A DNA stretch of 64,000 nt from JABDOU01 sp041567895 (GCA_041567895.1 JBFGAX010000005.1:1-64000), one strand, 5' to 3'. Positions 8,785-17,971 are shown, counted from the first letter of the stretch. Notes: generated by a model from the letters alone, not told the origin. Numbers and translations: made by a program.

Positions 8785-8893
8785 GTGTTAGCGCGGCCAA
8801 CCTACCAGCCCGCAGTTGTCGACTCAAGATGAAATTCGGGCGGGTATACCCAAAACCGGTGCCTCGCGTCGACTTCGCCATAACATCGCTCGA

Positions 8894-9679
8894 ATGCGAT
8901 TTCTTCGCGACGTCCAAGAGCGCTTCACACGTCGAGGGGGCCGCTATCTGGCGGCCGGCCTGGCGTTTCTCGCGTTCACTGCGCTTTTTCCGATACTGCT
9001 GGTGGCAACCGCCGTCACGGGTTGGCTGTTTTCCCGCGACCCCGGTGTGGTGGATGGCATCATCGACACCCTGGGGCTCGGGCCAGATACCTCCGACTTT
9101 GTCACCGACTTGTTGGAGCAAGGGGAGGCCAGCGCGACAGCCGCCACCATCATCGGATTCGTAGGGATGGTCTGGACCGGGATGGGAATGGCAGGCGCAG
9201 TTGCCTATCTCTACGACGCCTCCTGGGGAGTACCCGCCCGGGGCCTGCTCGGCCGTCTGATCGGGCTCCTGTGGCTGATCGGCGCAGGCATCTTCTTCAT
9301 CGGGTCCGTTTTTCTGACTGGCTTCTTCATCAACACACCGTGGCTGGGAAACCTGCTGGGATTCATCACCGCATTCGTCCTTTTCCTGTGGACCTCGTGG
9401 ATTTTGCCGAATCGTGACATCCATTGGCCCTCCGCCGTCATCGGTTCTGCCGTGGGTGCCACCGGATTCCAGGTACTTGCCCTCATAGGAGCAATCGTGC
9501 TCCCGCGATTGCTGGATAGCTTCTCGAGTCTCTACGGATCACTCGGTGTCGTGTTTGCCCTCCTTGCCTGGATCTATCTCTTGAGCCGCGTCGTGACATA
9601 TGCAGCCATGCTCGAAGGAACCGCCGGCAAACGAGCGCTCGGAGAACAAACGACCGAGGTATTCGGCCTGGATTTCTAG
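8894..9679 (+). CDS. YihY/BrkB family integral membrane protein
   Basis: A 261-residue inner-membrane protein with about six hydrophobic segments. The N-terminal RGGRYLAAGLAFLAFTALFP and the C-terminal YGSLGVVFALLAWIYLLSRV are typical of YihY/BrkB (once wrongly called ribonuclease BN). Its activity is unsettled. I start at ATG 8894; a TTG at 8816 would add 26 residues without family similarity. It is divergent from whiB. Confidence 0.82.
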   Translation: MRFLRDVQERFTRRGGRYLAAGLAFLAFTALFPILLVATAVTGWLFSRDPGVVDGIIDTLGLGPDTSDFVTDLLEQGEASATAATIIGFVGMVWTGMGMAGAVAYLYDASWGVPARGLLGRLIGLLWLIGAGIFFIGSVFLTGFFINTPWLGNLLGFITAFVLFLWTSWILPNRDIHWPSAVIGSAVGATGFQVLALIGAIVLPRLLDSFSSLYGSLGVVFALLAWIYLLSRVVTYAAMLEGTAGKRALGEQTTEVFGLDF

Positions 9680-9683
9680 AAGA

Positions 9684-10811
9684 TCAGTCGGCCGGATCAA
9701 CCTCGAGCACTACACCAACGACCCTTGTGATGAGGACAGGGTCTCCGGGGCTGAGAGTTGCGGCGCGGGCACTGGTAGCCCGCCATCGAGCGCCGTCTAT
9801 CTGGATTTCACCGTTTGGATCAAACTCTGTCAGGGCAACTGCACTTCGGCCCACGAGATGCTCCCGACCGATGGTCGGTGTGGAAAATCGCGCCCGAACG
9901 ACCGTCGTCATCGCAAATACGACCCACGAAACCAATGCAAGAAACGAGAGAGCCACTCCCCACCACGGCATCTCGAGTCCAGGTCTTTCGACGATGAGCA
10001 GCATGCCACCCAGGAAGAAGCCGGCTGTTCCCAGCACACTTCGCCAGGTTGGCCTCATCTGCTGGAAATCGACAAAGAACGCGAGTGTGGCGGCGACGAC
10101 CAGTGCCGCCGCCCACCATCGTGTCGGGAGAATGGATAATCCGTAGCCGCCGAGAAAGAACAGTACGACCGAGACGGCGGCTGCAACCCCGACCCCGGCA
10201 GCGTAGAACTCAAACGCCGACACCGCCAGGGCTGCGACAAGGAAGAACAAGGCAGCGGGCGGACTCAGTGCGACCCTGAGGAAGCGATCAAGAAGTGGTG
10301 GATCATGGAAGATGACTTCGCCTACCGGTACGAGCAGATCCGGTTCAACCACCGAATTGGTAACGACATCGATGGCGGCGACCGATCCATCGGCAAGGAC
10401 GATGGACTCGTCCTGCACGAGCAGGAGAAGTCCGCGCAACCCGGGAGCTTCCCCATCTGCTGATACAGGTGGAGGGCCGTATACCAATTGCGCCGATTCG
10501 ATGATCGCCAGCATTTCTTCTGTGGGCATTCGGGCGTCAGGAGCCACCCAACTCACAACCGGTAGCGGCGGAGCGGAAAGCAGGCCGGCAATCCGCCCTC
10601 CGTCTCCCACTATTGCGTTGGCATCGAACTGGATTATCGCAAGCCGACTTTCACCGGCACGCTCATGGAGCGTCGACTCTACGAAATCTGCGGTCCGTTC
10701 ATCGAGATACCGCTCAACGCGAATCACATCGATACTGCCCTCTTTGGCAGACACCGCAATGGGGCTGAGTGCGGCTACCAGGAATGCAACCAGGAAGAAG
10801 ACTCGTCTCAT
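9684..10811 (-). CDS. NfeD family membrane protein with degenerate ClpP-like domain
   Basis: A 375-residue protein with an N-terminal signal-like helix (residues 1-22), a periplasmic or extracellular ClpP-like domain (about 25-175), four or five membrane helices (about 180-310) and a C-terminal OB-fold (about 315-375, starting GREHLVGRSAVALTEF). This is the long NfeD layout. I do not see a clear Ser-Lys protease dyad, so the domain may be inactive. No stomatin/SPFH partner is adjacent. The stop is 4 bases from that of yihY. Confidence 0.8.
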   Translation of the reverse strand: MRRVFFLVAFLVAALSPIAVSAKEGSIDVIRVERYLDERTADFVESTLHERAGESRLAIIQFDANAIVGDGGRIAGLLSAPPLPVVSWVAPDARMPTEEMLAIIESAQLVYGPPPVSADGEAPGLRGLLLLVQDESIVLADGSVAAIDVVTNSVVEPDLLVPVGEVIFHDPPLLDRFLRVALSPPAALFFLVAALAVSAFEFYAAGVGVAAAVSVVLFFLGGYGLSILPTRWWAAALVVAATLAFFVDFQQMRPTWRSVLGTAGFFLGGMLLIVERPGLEMPWWGVALSFLALVSWVVFAMTTVVRARFSTPTIGREHLVGRSAVALTEFDPNGEIQIDGARWRATSARAATLSPGDPVLITRVVGVVLEVDPAD

Positions 10812-10838
10812 GACGAAGTCATCCTATGGCGGCGGTAC

Positions 10839-11324
10839 CTAGGCCGGACTGTCGATTTCCAGATGCTGCTTGAGCCGAATGAGATCTGCGCCGTTCTGCT
10901 TGGCCAGCGTTCCCCACAACAATGGCTCGACCAACTTCATGAGCAGCCCGTTCGCTTGCGGATTGCCGCCGATCATGAACCGGCAGCCATCGTTGTGTTC
11001 GGTCAAGAGCATGAAAGAATCGATCGCAACCGGGCCGGTCAATTGCCGGTAACCGAATCGATGCGGAGGACTCCAGATCGTCACTTCGAAATTGAATTTG
11101 AAGGTATATCCCAGGACCTTTGCCCATACTCGAAACCGGCTTCCCACCTGCGGTTCACCATCCTCGAGCCACTCGACGTTGGACATCCTGGGTCTCCACT
11201 TCGGAGTTTGGGGTAAATCCATGACGAAGTCCCACACATCCTGGGCGGGACGACGGATCAGAATCCCGAAGCTGGGCTGATCCTCGATGCCGGCGTTATC
11301 TAGATAGAGCCTTTCCTTTGGCAT
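10839..11324 (-). CDS. SRPBCC (polyketide cyclase/dehydrase-like) family protein
   Basis: A 161-residue protein with START/SRPBCC fold features: IRRPAQDVWDFVMDLPQTPKW near the N-terminus, GSRFRVW in the middle and a long C-terminal helix. Such proteins bind small hydrophobic ligands; the ligand is unknown. It lies 27 bases upstream of nfeD on the same strand. A second SRPBCC protein is encoded at 60948. Confidence 0.75.
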   Translation of the reverse strand: MPKERLYLDNAGIEDQPSFGILIRRPAQDVWDFVMDLPQTPKWRPRMSNVEWLEDGEPQVGSRFRVWAKVLGYTFKFNFEVTIWSPPHRFGYRQLTGPVAIDSFMLLTEHNDGCRFMIGGNPQANGLLMKLVEPLLWGTLAKQNGADLIRLKQHLEIDSPA

Positions 11325-11442
11325 GTTTCACATCCTCGCTCTCTCCGCTTCGATCATACGTATGGCTACGTGAGCGATCCAGGCCAGATGGTCCTGCGCC
11401 ATGCCAATCCAAGGGTTCGGGGGCGGTAGTAACGTTTCGAGC

Positions 11443-11820
11443 ATGACCAACGTCCTGCTCGTGGCCGACGACATCTGGGTTTACAACGACGTTGTAGCCG
11501 CTTTGGGAGAAGCCGGAACAACCGTCGCTCACATCGATGACCCTTCCCTCTTGACCGACACCGTCCTCGACCTCCAACCCGATGTTGCCATCATCGATCT
11601 TCAGGTTGGAACCAAAGGGGGGATGGCCATGGCTCGCACGCTCAGAGAAGCGCACGCCCTCGACGGAGCCCCCGACGTACCTGTCGTCCTTCTCCTCGAC
11701 CGCTCTGCCGATGCCTTTCTTGCCAAGAGATCAGCGGCAGCCGCCTGGGTCCTCAAGCCTTTCACCGCGGCCGAACTCCGGTCTGCCCTCTCAAAAGCAG
11801 CGGCACAAGCCGCTCGCTAA
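11443..11820 (+). CDS. Single-domain response regulator (CheY-like receiver)
   Basis: A 125-residue stand-alone receiver. VLLVADD supplies the acidic pocket, DVAIIDLQ the probable phospho-Asp, and VLKPF the conserved Lys; the switch Thr/Ser position falls in VVLLLDRS. There is no output domain and no adjacent kinase. I start at ATG 11443 (MTNVLLVADD); the ATG at 11401 would add a low-complexity stretch. Confidence 0.8.
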   Translation: MTNVLLVADDIWVYNDVVAALGEAGTTVAHIDDPSLLTDTVLDLQPDVAIIDLQVGTKGGMAMARTLREAHALDGAPDVPVVLLLDRSADAFLAKRSAAAAWVLKPFTAAELRSALSKAAAQAAR

Positions 11821-11848
11821 GCTCCAGATTCCCTGCGGGGAGCCACAT

Positions 11849-11925
11849 CGGGACGTGGCGCAGGTTGGTAGCGCGCAGCGTTCGGGACGCTGAGGTCGCG
11901 GGTTCAAATCCCGCCGTCCCGACCA
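11849..11925 (+). tRNA. tRNA-Pro (anticodon CGG), CCA encoded
   Basis: The cloverleaf is complete: acceptor CGGGACG at 11849-11855 pairs with CGTCCCG at 11915-11921, followed by ACCA. The anticodon stem CAGCG/CGCTG holds loop TTCGGGA, giving CGG for CCG codons, and the T-arm GGGTTCAAATCCC is standard. It sits 28 bases after the receiver gene. Repeats of its 3-prime end follow it. Confidence 0.95.
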
Positions 11926-12180
11926 ATACACAACGATCCCGATACGCGTTCCACTTCTGCAACGGCAGAACCACGAGCGGGATTTGAACCCGGGCGGATG
12001 CGAAGCAGACGCCGTGAGCAAAGCGAACGACTCCAAAAGCAAAAGGACAAATCCCGCCGTCCCGACACCAAAAACAGGTCGTGAGCAAAGCGAACGTCCG
12101 AATTACGGCCCCTGTATCGGAGTTCCACCTCCGAAATCGAACCCCAGCAGCGGGATTTGAACCCGAGCGAACGCCGAAGC
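11926..12180. repeat. tRNA-Pro tail repeat region with inverted and direct T-arm copies
   Basis: No gene is supported here. After tRNA-Pro there are copies of its T-arm and acceptor: antisense (GCGGGATTTGAACCC) near 11977 and near 12152, and a direct copy ending ATCCCGCCGTCCCGAC near 12051-12066. Between them is a GTGAGCAAAGCGAACG motif that occurs twice, near 12013 and 12080. Frames drawn through this DNA are translations of tRNA antisense and not credible proteins. Origin could be tRNA tail duplication or old integration scars. Confidence 0.7.
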
Positions 12181-12365
12181 AGCATCATCTGATGGCATGC
12201 GCAGAGGCTTCAAGCCCCACAAAGCAAGTACAGCATCATCTCATGGCATGCGCAGAGGCTTCAGCATTGTCAAGATGGCATGCGCAGAGGCTTCAAGCCC
12301 CACAAAGCGAGTACAACATCACCTGATGGCATACGCAGAGACTCCAAGCCCACAAGGAAGCGCTG
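12181..12365 (+). repeat. Short imperfect tandem repeat, about four copies
   Basis: A unit beginning AGCATCATCTGATGGCATGC and continuing through CGCAGAGGCTTCAAGCCCC recurs at about 12181, 12232, 12275 (first part missing) and 12315, with period roughly 40-51 bp and growing divergence toward the right. There are no unique spacers, so it is not a CRISPR array. It follows directly on the tRNA-Pro tail region and may be its decayed continuation. Confidence 0.75.
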
Positions 12366-12395
12366 CGTCATCAAATCGAATACGTAGACACTTAA

Positions 12396-12426
12396 CCCCC
12401 TCAAAGGGGTCCAGCCCGTGAGGGGG
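12396..12426 (+). other. Hairpin CCCCCTCA...TGAGGGGG
   Basis: An 8-bp perfect inverted repeat with a 15-nt loop lies between the repeat array and the next frame. No T-run follows, so it is a poor intrinsic terminator; it may be structural or limit readthrough from the tRNA. Confidence 0.35.
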
Positions 12427-12804
12427 CAGCGAATATCCGGGAGTCCTAGCCTGGATGGTGTGCATGGGGACAACGCTTGGGAACGGCTGGCCGGGGCTTT
12501 GATTCCGGGACTTCCGCTGGTTGCTTATCTGACCATTGATCGACCATCGGCTGCGTTTTCCGTACGCGGAGCGCTGTTGATCATCTTGCTCGGGTGCGTA
12601 GTCATCGTCATCGCCGGAAGGCTGACCAGAACACGCGCAGTTCAGAGTCGTATCTTCGTAGTCATCGCCGCGCTCACGGTTACAGGTCTCGGGTTCGCTC
12701 ATGCACTCGACGACTGGTGGATGGCTGCATTGGCCTCATTCACCGGTCTGATTGCGTTTGTGATAGCGCGATCAAAGGTACGGGAGTCATCGAGCGACTC
12801 CTAG
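12418..12804 (+). CDS. Hypothetical small membrane protein
   Basis: A frame of 128 codons with three or four hydrophobic segments (roughly 25-40, 50-66, 78-95 and 99-115) and a polar C-terminus. I do not recognise a family. The GTG at 12418 lies inside a hairpin, so the in-frame GTG at 12460 is an equally good start. Its TAG stop shares the palindrome CTAG with the stop of the opposing gene. Coding is likely but the product is unknown. Confidence 0.5.
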   Translation: MRGQRISGSPSLDGVHGDNAWERLAGALIPGLPLVAYLTIDRPSAAFSVRGALLIILLGCVVIVIAGRLTRTRAVQSRIFVVIAALTVTGLGFAHALDDWWMAALASFTGLIAFVIARSKVRESSSDS

Positions 12805-13658
12805 CGATTGTGGCCGATCGTATTTGCCCACCTCGGTTCCAGGTGACGTTCTAGTTTCCGTAGACCGCCTGCCTCCTCAACCATCCTGGCCAGCCCGTAG
12901 AGCGCTCCCGCTCGCCACTGTGCCGATCCCGCCCAGCCGATCGTCTTGGCAGAACCCTCTGCGTAGAGATCGGCAAGATATGCCGTCCAGGTCGGATCGG
13001 CATATTCGTGAGCGCGCAAGTCGCTGGCGGGTACATCGGTTTCGGCCCAACCGACGAGGACCGCCCTGCTGGTGTCACGCTCCACCCCCCAGCTCAGAAA
13101 TTGGATATTCGAGATCGGAAGGTCGATCTGGGTTTTCGCGAGGCGGGCTGCCGCGGCATATGGATCGATCATGCCATCAAGCGTCATGTCCTCGTCTGAC
13201 ATGGGTCCGTCCACCGTCGCGGTCCATCGAGACGCTTCGCTCATCTCCTGCCGAACCACGGTCCAGGTGTGTGAGCCGTCACGTCGAAGCACCCACAACA
13301 CGATGTGGAGCGTGTCGGGCAGCCATCCCGCGTCTGTCAGCAACGCAGAAAGCCGCCCGCGCGTCTGTCTGGCAGCGTTCCCGAGGTTGGTGTACGCAAT
13401 TGAGTATCCGCAGAGTTCGTGACCGTCGCGTGCCGCAGCGAACTGTCCATCGGCAGAGAGTGCTTGTTTGGCACCACGTCTGGCAGCAGGAACGGTCAAT
13501 AGCAAACCCAGAACGGCTACTGCACAGAGACCCGCTATGAATGCGAGGACGTCAATCATCCAAAGCGATAGAAGAACAGCACCCACGAGCAGAACCGCTG
13601 CCGCAATAGCAAAGATGCGCCTCGATCGAGGCGAATTCATGTTTTGCCGCGGTGTCAT
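12801..13658 (-). CDS. Hypothetical protein with two N-terminal membrane helices
   Basis: A 285-residue protein: a basic N-terminus, two close hydrophobic segments (about 13-52), then a soluble domain of about 220 residues with several Trp residues. I recognise no catalytic motif. I start at ATG 13658, preceded by GGGAGA; the frame is open to 13724 but the added residues look non-coding. It lies downstream of asd on the same strand with an 83-bp gap. Confidence 0.6.
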   Translation of the reverse strand: MTPRQNMNSPRSRRIFAIAAAVLLVGAVLLSLWMIDVLAFIAGLCAVAVLGLLLTVPAARRGAKQALSADGQFAAARDGHELCGYSIAYTNLGNAARQTRGRLSALLTDAGWLPDTLHIVLWVLRRDGSHTWTVVRQEMSEASRWTATVDGPMSDEDMTLDGMIDPYAAAARLAKTQIDLPISNIQFLSWGVERDTSRAVLVGWAETDVPASDLRAHEYADPTWTAYLADLYAEGSAKTIGWAGSAQWRAGALYGLARMVEEAGGLRKLERHLEPRWANTIGHNR

Positions 13659-13741
13659 GAGTCTCCCGCCAAATGTGACTTCATCGAATAGGCGCCAGGC
13701 CATCACGATATCGGAGTCAACCACTGTCCGTCAACCGATAG

Positions 13742-14773
13742 TCACCCTGCGATGAGCACCTCGGCGATTTCGACTGTGTTGAGCGCGGCTCCCTTTCGAA
13801 GGTTGTCACCCACCATCCACAGGCTGATGCCACCATCCTCGGACAACGTCGGCCGGATACGGCTGACCAGCACATCGTCGATGCCCGCCGAATCGAGCGG
13901 TGTGGCCACTCGGTCCGTCCACACCTGGACCCCCGGACCGGCATTGATGGCTTCGATGGCTTCCTGTGGCTCGACCGGTCGATCGAAATAGCAGCTTGCC
14001 GAAATCCCATGCCCGACCATCACCGGAACACGCACGCAGGTCGGCTCCACGGCCAAAGTCGGCAAATCGAGAATCTTTCGAGATTCGTTCACCAACTTCC
14101 ACTCTTCGCTGGTGTAGCCGTCCTCAGCCATGTCACCTGCGAACGGCAGGACATTCCAGCCGATGGGTCTGGGGTATACATCGACCTCGGGTTCCTCCCA
14201 GCCCCCGAATACGAGTGCATCCCGGTTCTTCTGAAACCATGCAACCTGGTCGACCAGCTCATCCATGGCAGCCATACCCGACCCGGACACAGATTGATAG
14301 GACGTAGCAACCATCCGCTCGAGCCCGGCGATTCTCGCGAGCGGCGCCACACCCATGAGCGCCACCATGGTGGTGCAATTGGGGTTTGCGATGATTCCGC
14401 CGTGTGTAAAGGCTGCGTGATCGTTCACTCCGGCGACGACCAGAGGGATTTCGGGATCAGAACGGAAGGCAGACGAATTGTCGATGACCACGGCTCCGGC
14501 GGCAGCAAACGACCCGGCATAGGCTCGTGAGCGGTCGGCTCCGGCAGAAAACAGTGCAATGTCGATCCCGGACGGATCGGCCGCAGCGAGATCCTCTACT
14601 GTGAGATCCCCCCACGCCGTCTCGACGACTGAGCCTGCCGATCGACTCGACGCCAGCAGCCGAAGATTGTCGACCGGAAATCGTCGTGTCGTGAGAATCT
14701 CGAGCATGGTCCTGCCGACTGCTCCGGTGGCACCGACGATGGCGACGTTGTAGCCGCTTTTGCCCGACTTCAT
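13742..14773 (-). CDS. asd: Aspartate-semialdehyde dehydrogenase
   Basis: Reduces L-aspartyl-4-phosphate to the semialdehyde with NADPH, the second step toward lysine, diaminopimelate, methionine and threonine. The 343-residue protein has the NADP motif VGATGAVGRTML near residue 13, the catalytic cysteine in NPNCTT near 132, and SYQSVSGSG. Its ATG overlaps the aspartokinase stop as ATGA, making the usual ask-asd operon. Confidence 0.96.
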   Translation of the reverse strand: MKSGKSGYNVAIVGATGAVGRTMLEILTTRRFPVDNLRLLASSRSAGSVVETAWGDLTVEDLAAADPSGIDIALFSAGADRSRAYAGSFAAAGAVVIDNSSAFRSDPEIPLVVAGVNDHAAFTHGGIIANPNCTTMVALMGVAPLARIAGLERMVATSYQSVSGSGMAAMDELVDQVAWFQKNRDALVFGGWEEPEVDVYPRPIGWNVLPFAGDMAEDGYTSEEWKLVNESRKILDLPTLAVEPTCVRVPVMVGHGISASCYFDRPVEPQEAIEAINAGPGVQVWTDRVATPLDSAGIDDVLVSRIRPTLSEDGGISLWMVGDNLRKGAALNTVEIAEVLIAG

Positions 14774-16002
14774 GCGTGCTCCTCAACTGGTTCATCGAGT
14801 GGAACCAACTCTGCGTGCAACGTTCGAACAGCTTCTTCGACCCGGTCAGCAGTTATGACACACGAAATGCGAATCGAAGATGTCGAGATCATGTGAATGT
14901 TGATCCCCTTGTCGCCGAGCGCCCGAAACATCGTCGCCGCGATACCAGGATTCGATCGCATTCCTGCTCCTACAACCGACACCCGAGCAATGTTGGGATC
15001 TGCATCGACGCCCCCTGCGCGAAATTCCGGTACCAGACGCTCACAAATTGCCAGCGCTGAGGCATTGTCGGCCTTGGGCACCGTGAAGCTGATATCGGTG
15101 ACCCCTTCCATCGAAACGTTCTGGACGATCATGTCCACGTTGATGTCTGCGTCCGCCAGATTCCCGAACAGCCGGGCCGCGACTCCTGGTTGATCCGGAA
15201 CGCCGTGCACTGTCAGCTTCGCTTCGGAAACGTCGTGGGCGATGCCCGTGATGATGGCTTCTTCCATGACCGACTCCTTGACCCACGTTCCGGGCTGTTC
15301 ATGAAACGACGATCTGACATGGAGGGCTACGCCGAATCGTCTCGCAAACTCTACCGACCGCATCATGAGGACACCGGTGCCGGACGCGGCCAGCTCGAGC
15401 ATGTCCTCGTACGAAACCTCTTTGAGTAGCCGGGCATCGGTTACGACCCGGGGATCGGCCGTGTAGACGCCGTCCACATCCGTGAAGATCTCGCACGCAT
15501 CGGCGTCGAGGGCGGCCGCCATTGCTACCGCCGTCGCATCGGATCCACCCCGTCCGAGGGTCGTGACATCTCTCGAATCCGGATCGACGCCTTGAAAGCC
15601 GGCCACTATCACGATTTTGCCCTGATCCAGATGCTCTCGAACGCGGTCGCCCCTGATGTGGGTGATCCTCGCCTCACCATGTGACGAATCCGTGAGAATT
15701 CCGGCCTGGGAGCCGGTGAGGCTCAGAACTTCGGCGCCCAGATCGTGGATCGCCATGGCAAGCAACGACATCGAGATTCGTTCACCCGCTGTCAGCAGCA
15801 TGTCCAGTTCTCGAGGTGCTGGATGGCTCGACACCTGCTGAGCGAGCCCGATGAGCTCGTCGGTGAAGCTGCCCATCGCCGACACGACAACCACGACCTG
15901 ATTGCCGTCAGTGGCGGCACCGACCACGCGGCTGGCGACGGACCGAATGCGATCAGCATCGCCGACTGACGTACCGCCATACTTCTGAACTACAAGTGCC
16001 AT
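14770..16002 (-). CDS. lysC: Aspartokinase
   Basis: Phosphorylates L-aspartate in the first step of the aspartate pathway. The 410-residue length fits monofunctional aspartokinase. KYGGTSVG at the N-terminus and GRGGSD near 135 are substrate and nucleotide motifs; two ACT domains occupy about residues 260-400 and allow feedback by lysine or threonine. In Actinobacteria an internal start often yields a separate beta subunit, which cannot be judged here. It is coupled to asd by a 4-bp overlap. Confidence 0.95.
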   Translation of the reverse strand: MALVVQKYGGTSVGDADRIRSVASRVVGAATDGNQVVVVVSAMGSFTDELIGLAQQVSSHPAPRELDMLLTAGERISMSLLAMAIHDLGAEVLSLTGSQAGILTDSSHGEARITHIRGDRVREHLDQGKIVIVAGFQGVDPDSRDVTTLGRGGSDATAVAMAAALDADACEIFTDVDGVYTADPRVVTDARLLKEVSYEDMLELAASGTGVLMMRSVEFARRFGVALHVRSSFHEQPGTWVKESVMEEAIITGIAHDVSEAKLTVHGVPDQPGVAARLFGNLADADINVDMIVQNVSMEGVTDISFTVPKADNASALAICERLVPEFRAGGVDADPNIARVSVVGAGMRSNPGIAATMFRALGDKGINIHMISTSSIRISCVITADRVEEAVRTLHAELVPLDEPVEEHA

Positions 16003-16029
16003 GGCCCGGGCAGTGTAGAGGTCAATAAC

Positions 16030-17085
16030 TCAGGGGCTCTGGTCCTTCTCGCGCTCACGGGTGTCGATCGCTGTCGTCAACGTTTCGATGGTGCGCTTGA
16101 GCCGCACGGCGAGTTCCTGGTCCCCCTGCCTTTCGACTTCCTTCAGCTCGTTCTCGATGGCGGACTTCCGGTCCCGTAGTCGCTCGACGCTCTCGGCCAT
16201 ATCTGCCTTGTCAAACATGACGGCCTCCGCATCGACCTGATCGGCCGTGGTGGCCGGCGGTCCTATGTCCGGAATGAATGGTTCGTCCGATGCCACCTGC
16301 CGTTGGTTCATGAACGTCGGTGACACGATTTCGATCTCTGCTCCGTGCAAGGCATCGATCATCGCCGTTCGCAGGCGAGAACGAGACGACAACAGAGTCT
16401 TCGGTGATTCGAGCAATCCAGCGAGGCGATAACTGATCGAGTAGTCACCCAGCTCCACGATGTGAACGAACGGATCAACGAGGTCTGCCTCCAGTCCAGC
16501 CGCCAGCAATGCAACCTCCGCTGAACGGTGATCGACGTCATATCCGAGTGACACGGTTGCAGAGATGACTGTTCCGGTAGCTCGAACCACCGTCACCGGA
16601 CTCGACACCAGGAGGAGGTTGGGAACGGTCGTGAGGTCCCGATCCTCGGTTTGGACCTCGGTGTGAAACAATCCCATGTCCGTCACCCGCCCGAAATGAG
16701 TATCGAAGCGGATGAAGTCTCCGGGCCGGAATGCCCGCCGGGAGCGCAGCATGAGCCCTGCGAACGCGTTACTGACATGAGTGGTCGCCGAAAGCCCGAT
16801 CACGGCCGTCACGAGGAGACCGAACAGCTGGAGTAACGAGTTGCGCAAGTTGTTTTCGATCGGTAACGCGAGAATCACACCTACAACGGCGATACCTACG
16901 GCGAGCGTGACCAAAAGCTGCGCACGGATGTTGTCATGTTCAGACTTGAGATCTGCGCGGCGACGAAGGTATCGGGACCCGGCGACGTATATGGCGAGCA
17001 AGACCAGGACTGCGAGCGTGGCAGGCCAAACCGTGTTGATGACGTCGATCACAGGGGCAACGGTAGCCAGCCAGGTCGGCGCCAT
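16030..17085 (-). CDS. MscS family mechanosensitive ion channel
   Basis: A 351-residue channel of the MscS family, which releases solutes on hypo-osmotic shock. Three N-terminal helices (about 15-125) end in the pore-like ATTHVSNAFAGLML segment, followed by the beta domain (RPGDFIRFDTHFGRVTDMGL) and cytoplasmic part. The C-terminal 60 residues are charged and probably coiled-coil (ERLRDRKSAIENELKEVERQ), an extension beyond classical MscS. It is divergent from the cyclophilin gene. Confidence 0.88.
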   Translation of the reverse strand: MAPTWLATVAPVIDVINTVWPATLAVLVLLAIYVAGSRYLRRRADLKSEHDNIRAQLLVTLAVGIAVVGVILALPIENNLRNSLLQLFGLLVTAVIGLSATTHVSNAFAGLMLRSRRAFRPGDFIRFDTHFGRVTDMGLFHTEVQTEDRDLTTVPNLLLVSSPVTVVRATGTVISATVSLGYDVDHRSAEVALLAAGLEADLVDPFVHIVELGDYSISYRLAGLLESPKTLLSSRSRLRTAMIDALHGAEIEIVSPTFMNQRQVASDEPFIPDIGPPATTADQVDAEAVMFDKADMAESVERLRDRKSAIENELKEVERQGDQELAVRLKRTIETLTTAIDTREREKDQSP

Positions 17086-17128
17086 GCGGTTGAGTCACAA
17101 ACCGTGAGGAGTCGTATAGTTGCCCGCT

Positions 17129-17971
17129 ATGGGTACGGATAAACGACAACGTCAGAAGGAAAACCGAGCTCGAAAGATGGAGCAGCAGGCGAAACAAGCC
17201 GCCAAAGATCGCCGCGTTTCGAATCTCCGAACCCTCGTCACCCTGATAACAATCGCTCTCGCCATCGGAGCCGTGATCATCTTCTTCTCGAATCGTCCAG
17301 CCGAACTCACCGCCGAGACCCTGGCGACCACCACCACCACGAGCACAGAGGCTTCGTCCACAACGATTGCCGACGATGCATCAACGGAAGGTTTGAGCGC
17401 CGAATACCTCGCTTTCAGGGAGCAACCGGTTGCGTGTGGTGCGCAAGCCCCACCGCCTCTGACGCCCATGTCGTTCGATGCCCCGGCCGACATGGGCATT
17501 GCGCCGGACGCGACTGTCACGGCGACCGTCTCGACATCGTGCGGCGACATGGTCCTCGAGTTGGATCCATCTGCAGCTCCTGAAACCGTCAACAGTTTTG
17601 TGTTTCTCGCGGAGCAGGGATACTTCGACGGCATCGTTTCGCACCGCATCGCGCCCGGTTTCGTGCTTCAGATCGGCGATCAAACCGCAACCGGGAGCGG
17701 TGGACCTGGCTACTCGATCGTCGATGAGCTGCCCGCCGACAGCTCTGCCTATAAGGCAGGGTCTCTGGCAATGGCCAACAGTGGCGCAAACACCAGCGGT
17801 AGCCAGTTTTTCATCGATTTCGTCGACACGGGACTGCCACCTCAGTACTCGGTCTTCGGACAGCTCGTTGAAGGAGACGAAGTTCTGGCCGCTATCGAGG
17901 AAATCCCGGTCTCTGGAGACACACCGCTGGAATCTCTGTATATCGAGTCGGTTGAAATAGACATCAGCTAG
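17129..17971 (+). CDS. Membrane-anchored cyclophilin-type peptidyl-prolyl isomerase
   Basis: A 280-residue protein with a basic N-terminus, one membrane helix (about 32-52), a Thr/Ser-rich linker (about 62-90) and an extracytoplasmic cyclophilin domain (about 125-280). SHRIAPGFVLQIGD and ANSGANTSGSQFFIDF are the catalytic and cyclosporin-pocket motifs. It probably folds exported proteins. I start at ATG 17129; the TTG at 17120 adds three residues. Its TAG overlaps the GTG of the next gene by one base. Confidence 0.9.
   Translation: MGTDKRQRQKENRARKMEQQAKQAAKDRRVSNLRTLVTLITIALAIGAVIIFFSNRPAELTAETLATTTTTSTEASSTTIADDASTEGLSAEYLAFREQPVACGAQAPPPLTPMSFDAPADMGIAPDATVTATVSTSCGDMVLELDPSAAPETVNSFVFLAEQGYFDGIVSHRIAPGFVLQIGDQTATGSGGPGYSIVDELPADSSAYKAGSLAMANSGANTSGSQFFIDFVDTGLPPQYSVFGQLVEGDEVLAAIEEIPVSGDTPLESLYIESVEIDIS

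Noticed and set aside
11762..12188. Several minus-strand frames over tRNA-Pro and its repeats
   Set aside because: They translate tRNA antisense (the familiar GRRDLNPRP pattern of false proteins) and lack ribosome sites.
12181..12365. CRISPR array
   Set aside because: Units abut without unique spacers of constant length, copies diverge, and no cas genes are present.
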